DNA of 64,000 nucleotides, taken from NCBI GenBank assembly GCA_028285525.1, contig JANQOZ010000090.1:1-64000 (forward strand), read 5' to 3'. Below the pieces are notes generated by a model that worked only from the letters and a program-made list of their open reading frames with translations, made no database searches and was not told the DNA's origin. Each line of letters begins with the position of its first letter. Position 1 is the first letter of the stretch. The stretch is from Lysobacterales bacterium (lineage in GTDB: Bacteria; Pseudomonadota; Gammaproteobacteria; Xanthomonadales; SZUA-38). The translations under genes were made by a program, and so were the position numbers. This document shows, piece after piece, positions 58,608-64,000 of this stretch.

Positions 58608-59717
58608 CTAGGTCATGTTGTCGAAGAACTGCTTCACGGAATCCACCCAGGAAGAGCTCTTGGGATGGCTCGTACTCTCGCCGAGGCTCTCCTCGAATTC
58701 CCGCAGCAGCTCTTTCTGACGAGCATTCAGCTTGACCGGCGTTTCCAGCACAACCCGGCACATAAGGTCACCTTTGGCGTGGCTCCGCACGGACTGAACG
58801 CCTTTGCCGCGTAGGCGGAACGTTCGACCGGTCTGGGTTTCTGCCGGCACCTTGAGCATGACGTGGCCGTCTAGCGTCGGCACCTTCAGCTCACCACCGA
58901 GGGCGGCCGTACCGATCCGGATCGGGATTTCGCAGTAGAGGTTGTCGCCCTCCCGATGGAAAATCGGGTGGGTGCGCACCTGCACTTCTACGTACAGATC
59001 GCCGGCCGGTGCCCCACGCTCGCCGGCTTCACCTTCACCGGAGAGCCGGATGCGATCGCCGTCGTCGACGCCAGCCGGGATTTTGACCGACAGCGTCTTG
59101 GTGTCTTTCAGCCTGCCGACGCCGCCACAGTTGTCGCAGGGCGTCTCGATAACCTGACCGCGTCCCTGACAGGTCGGACAGGTCTGCTGGACCGAAAAAA
59201 TACCCTGCTGCATCCGCACCTGACCCACGCCGCCGCAGGTCTGACACGTGCGCATCTTTCCGTCTTTGGAGCCCGTGCCGTTGCAGACGTGACAGTTGAC
59301 CGAAGTGGGGACTCGTATTTCTTTGGTGACGCCGGAGACGGCCTCCTCCAGATCGAGCTCGATCGGAAAACGCAGATCGGCGCCGCGCCGATTCTGCTGC
59401 CGACGCCGGCCACCACCGCCGAAGATATCGCCGAAGATGTCGCCAAAGATATCGCCCACGTCACCGCTGAAACCACCGCCCATACCGGCCTGGTTGCTGA
59501 CGCCGTCGTGGCCAAACTTATCGTAGGCGGCCCGCTTTTGACTGTCGGACAGCACTTCATAAGCTTCCTTGGCCTCCTTGAACTTCTCCTGAGCGGCAGC
59601 ATCATCCGGATTGCGGTCCGGATGATGCTTCATGGCCAGGCGCCTGAAAGCCTTTTTCAGGGCTGCCTCGTCGGCGCCACGATCGACGCCGAGCACTTCG
59701 TAATAGTCGCGCTTCAT
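58608..59717 (-). CDS. dnaJ: Chaperone protein DnaJ
   Basis: Co-chaperone stimulating DnaK ATPase, 369 aa. J-domain with [10 protein letters not shown] (HPD at about residue 33), Gly/Phe-rich stretch (about 75-105), four zinc motifs [24 protein letters not shown] and CDNCGGVG (about 140-205), then the C-terminal substrate domains. GAGCGGG lies just before the ATG. It is 32 bp after dnaK, with a small hairpin between. Confidence 0.97.
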   Translation of the reverse strand: MKRDYYEVLGVDRGADEAALKKAFRRLAMKHHPDRNPDDAAAQEKFKEAKEAYEVLSDSQKRAAYDKFGHDGVSNQAGMGGGFSGDVGDIFGDIFGDIFGGGGRRRQQNRRGADLRFPIELDLEEAVSGVTKEIRVPTSVNCHVCNGTGSKDGKMRTCQTCGGVGQVRMQQGIFSVQQTCPTCQGRGQVIETPCDNCGGVGRLKDTKTLSVKIPAGVDDGDRIRLSGEGEAGERGAPAGDLYVEVQVRTHPIFHREGDNLYCEIPIRIGTAALGGELKVPTLDGHVMLKVPAETQTGRTFRLRGKGVQSVRSHAKGDLMCRVVLETPVKLNARQKELLREFEESLGESTSHPKSSSWVDSVKQFFDNMT

Positions 59718-59732
59718 GCCCGCTCAGTGAGC

Positions 59733-59747
59733 CAGGATTCGATCCTG
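59733..59747. other. Intercistronic hairpin dnaK-dnaJ
   Basis: CAGGAT (59733-59738) and ATCCTG (59742-59747) form a perfect 6-bp stem with a 3-nt loop, a few nt after the dnaK stop. It may set relative dnaK/dnaJ expression or stabilise the upstream mRNA; there is no U-tract. Confidence 0.4.
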
Positions 59748-59749
59748 AC

Positions 59750-61672
59750 TTACTTGTCCTCCTTGACCTCTTCGAATTCCGCGTCGACCACCTGATCGTC
59801 ACCGCCGCTTGCCGCAGCGTCCGCCGCACCTTCCGCGGCACCCTGCTCAGCCTGGGCCTTTTCGGCAGCTTTGGTCAGCAGCACGGCCGCAGCCTGCTGC
59901 AGCTCTTCGGCCTTGTTGTCGATCGCTTCTTTGTCATCACCGCTCAGCACTTCTTCGAGCGCGGTTGCAGCCGTCTCGATGTTGGCCTTTTCTTCGTCGC
60001 TCAGCGACTCACCCAGCTCGGTGAGGCTGGATCGCGTCGTGTGCAGGACGGCGTCGGCCGCGTTGCGTGACGTGACCAGCTCCTGAAACTTGCGGTCTTC
60101 GTCTTTGTGCAGCTCGGCGTCCTGAACCATACGCTCGATCTCTTCCTCGCTAAGGCCGGAGCCCGCCTTGATCTCGATCCGCTGTTCTTTGCCGGTGGCC
60201 TTGTCCGTGGCGCGCACGTTCAGGATGCCGTTGGCGTCGATGTCGAACTCGACCTCGATCTGCGGCATGCCGCGACCAGCCGGCGGGATGCCCGCCAGGT
60301 CAAAGCGCGCCAGCGACTTGTTGGCCTGCGCCTGATCGCGCTCACCCTGCAGCACGTGCACGGTCACCGCGGTCTGGTTGTCTTCCGCCGTTGAGAAGAT
60401 CTGCGACGCCTTCGTCGGAATAGTCGTGTTCTTCTCGATGAGCTTGGTCATCACGCCGCCCATCGTCTCGATGCCCAGCGACAGCGGGGTCACGTCAAGC
60501 AGCAGGACGTCGGTGACGTCACCGGCCAGCACGCCACCCTGAACCGCTGCACCGATGGCAACTGCCTCGTCGGGGTTCACGTCTTTGCGCGGCTCGCGAC
60601 CAAAGAACTCCTGGACCACTTCCTGCACCTTAGGCATCCGGGTCTGACCACCGACGAGAATCACCTCGTTGATGTCACCCACCTTCAGGCCGGCGTCGTT
60701 GAGCGCCGTGCGGCACGGACCGATCGTGGACTTGACCAGTTCCTCTACCAGCGACTCGAGCTTGGCCCGGGTCAGCTTGATGTTCAGGTGCTTCGGACCG
60801 GTCTGGTCAGCCGTGATGTACGGCAGGTTCACCTCGGTCTGCTGGCTGGAAGACAGCTCGATCTTGGCGCGCTCGGCCGCCTCTTTCAGACGCTGCAGCG
60901 CCAGCGGGTCGTTCCGCAGGTCGATGCCCTGGTCTTTCTTGAACTCATCGACCAGGTAGTCGATCAGGCGCAGGTCAAAGTCTTCACCGCCCAGGAACGT
61001 ATCACCGTTCGTGGCCAGCACCTCAAACTGCTTCTCACCGTCAACGTCGGCGATCTCGATGATCGACACGTCGAACGTTCCGCCGCCAAGGTCATAGACG
61101 GCAATTTTGCGGTCGCCGCCTTTCTTATCGAGACCGTAGGCCAGCGCTGCCGCCGTCGGCTCGTTGATGATCCGACGCACGTTAAGACCGGCAATTTTGC
61201 CGGCGTCTTTGGTGGCCTGACGCTGTGAGTCGTTGAAGTAAGCCGGGACCGTGATGACCGCCTCGTCGACGGTTTCACCGAGATAGTCCTCTGCGGTTTT
61301 CTTCATTTTCATCAGAACCCGCGCGGATACTTCCGGCGGCGCCATCTTCTTGCCGTTGGCTTCCACCCACGCGTCGCCGTTGTCGGCCTTCACGATGGTG
61401 TAAGGCACCATGTCCTTATCTTTCTGCACCACCTTTTCGTCGTACTTACGACCGATCAGTCGCTTGACGGCGTAAAGGGTGTTGGTGGGATTGGTCACCG
61501 CCTGACGCTTGGCGGGCTGGCCGACCAGCACCTCATCGTCTTTGGTGAACGCCACAATCGAGGGGGTCGTCCGATCCCCTTCCGCGTTTTCGATGACCCG
61601 GGCCTGGTCGCCTTCCATGACGGCGACACACGAGTTGGTGGTACCCAGATCGATGCCGATAATTTTACCCAT
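59750..61672 (-). CDS. dnaK: Chaperone protein DnaK (Hsp70)
   Basis: 640 aa ATP-dependent chaperone. Nucleotide-binding domain signatures: [32 protein letters not shown], and [14 protein letters not shown]; interdomain linker [14 protein letters not shown]; substrate domain follows (about 395-540), then the lid and an Ala/Glu-rich tail ending EEVKEDK, close to the conserved EEVD-like end of proteobacterial DnaK. Confidence 0.98.
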   Translation of the reverse strand: MGKIIGIDLGTTNSCVAVMEGDQARVIENAEGDRTTPSIVAFTKDDEVLVGQPAKRQAVTNPTNTLYAVKRLIGRKYDEKVVQKDKDMVPYTIVKADNGDAWVEANGKKMAPPEVSARVLMKMKKTAEDYLGETVDEAVITVPAYFNDSQRQATKDAGKIAGLNVRRIINEPTAAALAYGLDKKGGDRKIAVYDLGGGTFDVSIIEIADVDGEKQFEVLATNGDTFLGGEDFDLRLIDYLVDEFKKDQGIDLRNDPLALQRLKEAAERAKIELSSSQQTEVNLPYITADQTGPKHLNIKLTRAKLESLVEELVKSTIGPCRTALNDAGLKVGDINEVILVGGQTRMPKVQEVVQEFFGREPRKDVNPDEAVAIGAAVQGGVLAGDVTDVLLLDVTPLSLGIETMGGVMTKLIEKNTTIPTKASQIFSTAEDNQTAVTVHVLQGERDQAQANKSLARFDLAGIPPAGRGMPQIEVEFDIDANGILNVRATDKATGKEQRIEIKAGSGLSEEEIERMVQDAELHKDEDRKFQELVTSRNAADAVLHTTRSSLTELGESLSDEEKANIETAATALEEVLSGDDKEAIDNKAEELQQAAAVLLTKAAEKAQAEQGAAEGAADAAASGGDDQVVDAEFEEVKEDK

Positions 61673-61758
61673 CAGATCACTCCAAAAAATTGCTTTAAAT
61701 GGTTCGGCCTCAGCGGGTTCCGGACCCGACAGTCAGCACGTTTCTAAACTGTTCAAAG

Positions 61759-61787
61759 ATGTGGGGATTGTGTGAGGAAATTCCAAT
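61759..61787 (-). promoter_or_regulatory. Sigma-32-like heat-shock promoter before dnaK
   Basis: On the minus strand ATTGGAA (61787-61781) and CCCCACAT (61766-61759) are separated by 14 nt. The consensus is CTTGAAA-N13-17-CCCCATNT, so five of seven and most of the -10 positions match. It lies about 75 bp upstream of the dnaK ATG. Confidence 0.55.
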
Positions 61788-61816
61788 TCTTGGTTGGAAG
61801 TTTCCCGCGAACGTGA

Positions 61817-62515
61817 CTACTGCTCAGGCGGCGCCTGGGCCACCAGGACCCTGGCGGGCCGCAGCAGCCGGCCGTTGAGCACAAATCCCTTCTGCACCAC
61901 CTGCACCACCGTGTCCGGCGCACACTCCGCTGTGGGTATCAAGCTGAGCGCTTCGTGGCGCTCCGGATCAAACGGCTCGCCGTCCGGCACCACCTCTTCC
62001 AGCCCGTGCTTGTCCAGCACTTTGTTGAGCATCTTGAAGGTGAGCTCCGTGCCCTCTTTCATCTGCTCGACCGTCACCTGGTCGCCATCCGCAGCCAGCA
62101 GCCCGCGCTCCAGGCTCTCGATCACGTCAATCATGTCGGTCATCAGCTTCTCGAGCGCAAACTTGCGCGCGTTGTCGGCATCCCTCGCCGCCCGCTTGCG
62201 CACGTTGTCCATCTCGGCCCGCGCGCGCAGCGCCTCGTCGACCGCCTTCTGGCGCTCGCTTTGCGCCTGCTCCAGCAGCTGGGCAGGATCTACTTCCTCA
62301 GGCTCCGGCGCCGGACTTTCTGCCTCGCCGCCTTCGAGACCTTCAGCCTGCGTATCGGCTGCGCCCGAACCGGCGGTGGCGGCGTCCTCGGCGGCAAATA
62401 CCGGCTCTTCAGAGCCCGACTGCTGATCCTGCGCGCCTGCATGTCCGCCAGCGTCGCCCGTGGGCTGACCGCCTGTCGGCGCTTCCGGCTCGGTTTTGTC
62501 CTGCGGATTATTCAT
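61817..62515 (-). CDS. grpE: Nucleotide exchange factor GrpE
   Basis: Exchanges ADP for ATP on DnaK. 232 aa, longer than the usual ~200 because of an acidic, Gly/Ala/Glu-rich disordered N-terminus (about 1-75). The coiled coil (about 80-130, MDNVRKRAARDADNARKFAL) and C-terminal beta domain (MLNKVLDKHGLEEV; VVQKGFVLNGRLLRPARV) are typical. AAAGGGAGTAGGG gives a good ribosome-binding site. Confidence 0.96.
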   Translation of the reverse strand: MNNPQDKTEPEAPTGGQPTGDAGGHAGAQDQQSGSEEPVFAAEDAATAGSGAADTQAEGLEGGEAESPAPEPEEVDPAQLLEQAQSERQKAVDEALRARAEMDNVRKRAARDADNARKFALEKLMTDMIDVIESLERGLLAADGDQVTVEQMKEGTELTFKMLNKVLDKHGLEEVVPDGEPFDPERHEALSLIPTAECAPDTVVQVVQKGFVLNGRLLRPARVLVAQAPPEQ

Positions 62516-62648
62516 TCCCTACTCCCTTTTTCTGAGTCTGCGGGCCGCGCCTGCGTGGGCTCTCCCGGCACGCTGGACCGCTCCAGGCGACCGACCGCCG
62601 GAACGCGGCGTCGCTGGCCAACCTCAAAATACCCCCCGGAGATAAGGC

Positions 62649-63686
62649 CTAGGTGGCCTGATTCAAGACTGTCCCCAGAATTTTTGCCGTGCTGTCGACC
62701 ACGGAAATCACCTTCTGATAGGCCATTCGCGTTGGGCCGATGACGCCCAGGACGCCGACCACCTGACCGTCGACCCGATACGGGGCGCCGACGAGCGAAC
62801 ACGATTCGAACGCGTCCGACTCCGACTCGCTGCCGATAAACAGCTGTACGCCGTCCGCCTCCGCGCAGCGGTCGAGCAGGTCGAGCATCTCGCGCTTTTC
62901 CTGGAACGCCTCAAACAACGACTTCAGCTTTTCCAGGTCCGAGAGGTCGTCGTAGCCAATCAGATTGTTCTGGCCGCTGACCACAACGTCTTTCGCCGGA
63001 CGCGACCCCAGCGCGCTGCCGGCAAGCTCGATCGCCTGCTCCATGACCCGATCCATCTCGCGCCGCGCCAGCACCAGGTCGTCCATGAGCCGGCGCTTGA
63101 TTTCCGCCAGCGGCAGGCCCGCGTACTCCCGGTTCAGCGCGTTGGCCGCCCGCTCGAGCTCCGCCTGATCAAAGCCGCGATCCAGCGCCAGCACCCGGTT
63201 CTGCACCTCCCCGCCGGTCAGCACCACCACGGCCAGCACCTGCTGACTGTCGATCGGCACAAACTCGATCTTCTGGAAGCTGAAGAGATCACGTCGGGGC
63301 ACCGTGACGACCCCGACGAAGTTGGTGAGGCTCGAGAGCATGCTGGAAACCTCGCCAATAACCTCCGGTACCGAGGAGTGCTCGTTGAGCCGACTGTGAA
63401 TGTGTTCAGCCAGATGAGCCTCAGCCGATTCAGCCGTCAGCATCGTTTCGACAAAAAACCGGTAGCCGCGGGGCGTCGGAATACGACCCGCTGAGGTGTG
63501 GGGAGAGTGGATAAAACCGCGGCGCTCAAGCTCCGCCATCACGTTACGGACGGTCGCGGAGCTGAGCTCCAGCCCGGCGTGACCGGCGAGCAGCTTTGAG
63601 CCCACGGGGCGCCCGGCATCAATGTATTGGCGCACCAGCACCCCCAGCAGATGCCGCGCGCGATCATCCAGCTTTGACCCGCTCAT
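62649..63686 (-). CDS. hrcA: Heat-inducible transcription repressor HrcA
   Basis: Represses chaperone genes at CIRCE elements; activity depends on GroEL. 345 aa. N-terminal winged-helix domain (LLGVLVRQYIDAGRPVGSKL; SSATVRNVMAELERRGFIHSPHTSAGRIPTPRGYRFFV), GAF-like middle and C-terminal GPTRMAYQKVISVVD. A CIRCE inverted repeat was not found in this window. Confidence 0.95.
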   Translation of the reverse strand: MSGSKLDDRARHLLGVLVRQYIDAGRPVGSKLLAGHAGLELSSATVRNVMAELERRGFIHSPHTSAGRIPTPRGYRFFVETMLTAESAEAHLAEHIHSRLNEHSSVPEVIGEVSSMLSSLTNFVGVVTVPRRDLFSFQKIEFVPIDSQQVLAVVVLTGGEVQNRVLALDRGFDQAELERAANALNREYAGLPLAEIKRRLMDDLVLARREMDRVMEQAIELAGSALGSRPAKDVVVSGQNNLIGYDDLSDLEKLKSLFEAFQEKREMLDLLDRCAEADGVQLFIGSESESDAFESCSLVGAPYRVDGQVVGVLGVIGPTRMAYQKVISVVDSTAKILGTVLNQAT

Positions 63687-63776
63687 GATTCTTATGTTGT
63701 GTCGCTCGCAATCGATGGCAAGTCCTTGGGCAAAATCACCGTGATCCGCTGCCAGGGCTCAGGCTAAAATGCCCGA

Positions 63777-64000
63777 ATGCTGACCCACCTCGCCATTCGC
63801 GACTTTGCGCTGATCGAGCGGCTCGATCTCGAGTTCAGCTCGGGCTTCAGCGTGCTGACCGGCGAGACGGGCGCCGGCAAATCCATTTTGCTCGACGCCC
63901 TCCAGCTGGTGCTCGGCGGGCGCGCCAGCGCGGGCGTGCTGCGGGCCGGGGCGAGCAAGGCGGACGTTTCTGCGGCCTTTGACGTCCGCGAGCGTCCTGC
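63777..64000 (+). CDS. recN: DNA repair protein RecN, 5' end only
   Basis: SMC-like ATPase in double-strand-break repair. Only the first 74 codons are in the window: MLTHLAIRDFALIERL, Walker A GETGAGKSILLDAL, VLGGRAS. No Shine-Dalgarno precedes the ATG; a TAAAAT at 63765-63770 sits only 6 bp upstream, so a leaderless or near-leaderless mRNA is possible but no good -35 is seen. The gene is divergent from hrcA. Confidence 0.93.
   Translation, partial: MLTHLAIRDFALIERLDLEFSSGFSVLTGETGAGKSILLDALQLVLGGRASAGVLRAGASKADVSAAFDVRERP

Noticed and set aside
62516..62648. Possible sigma-32 promoter before grpE (TTTTGAG ... CCGCGTTC)
   Set aside because: The -10 element matches only weakly and the region is GC-rich, so I did not list it.
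63687..63776. CIRCE element upstream of hrcA
   Set aside because: No TTAGCACTC or GAGTGCTAA half-sites are present in the hrcA-recN intergenic region.

Overview
The window is a continuous stretch of a high-GC gammaproteobacterial chromosome, with no mobile element, phage, CRISPR array, tRNA or rRNA visible. Two conserved blocks point to the Xanthomonadales side of the Gammaproteobacteria: pheA-aroA-cmk-rpsA-ihfB-lapA-lapB, and hrcA-grpE-dnaK-dnaJ-dapB-carA-carB-greA-recJ-prfB-lysS. The fatty acyl-CoA reductase, phasin, multihaem cytochrome and VCBS/ASPIC proteins suggest an aerobic, probably marine or environmental relative rather than a plant pathogen. The placement is an inference from gene order; no phylogeny was run.

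Positions 1-18,200: partial rlmN and ndk, a PsrA-like TetR regulator, then (minus strand) an envelope and housekeeping block: galU, a CapD/WbpM-type dehydratase, a WbpL-type phosphoglycosyl transferase, lapB, lapA, ihfB, rpsA, cmk, aroA, pheA, an FHA protein and an AsmA protein. A storage-granule group follows: PHA-system protein, an uncharacterised 249-aa protein, and a phasin with a histone-like tail that ends in a textbook terminator.

Positions 18,300-31,300 are accessory. A two-domain, alcohol-forming fatty acyl-CoA reductase is divergent from an acyl-CoA-binding protein plus TetR regulator, with palindromes between them; this looks like a wax-ester or fatty-alcohol module. Next come a membrane Ser/Thr kinase and, convergent to it, a two-gene unit of a 1,925-aa DUF11-repeat autotransporter and a secreted caspase-like (C14) protein with Sel1 repeats and a long coiled coil.

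Positions 31,300-43,800: a periplasmic cyclophilin, then a tightly packed minus-strand operon (lipoprotein, nitrilase-family hydrolase, TPR/VCBS lipoprotein, membrane b-type plus pentahaem c-type cytochrome, CRTAC1/ASPIC protein, small RIO/WaaP-like kinase), preceded by a GCS2-CBS fusion. Five successive genes overlap or nearly touch. This is the strongest candidate for an undescribed system: apparently an exported redox complex with surface scaffold proteins.

Positions 43,800-64,000: a methyltransferase-like protein overlapping a bactofilin gene, a divergent long-chain acyl-CoA ligase, a PilZ protein, and the housekeeping series dinB, lysS, prfB (with its programmed frameshift), recJ, greA, carB, carA, dapB, dnaJ, dnaK, grpE, hrcA, and the start of divergent recN. 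Heat-shock control appears to use a sigma-32-like promoter before dnaK; no CIRCE element was found although hrcA is present.

Acyl-CoA ligase, acyl-CoA-binding protein, acyl-CoA reductase, phasin and PHA-granule protein together suggest that carbon is stored as neutral lipid and/or polyhydroxyalkanoate. All functional calls rest on reading translated sequence and recalled family features, not on database searches.
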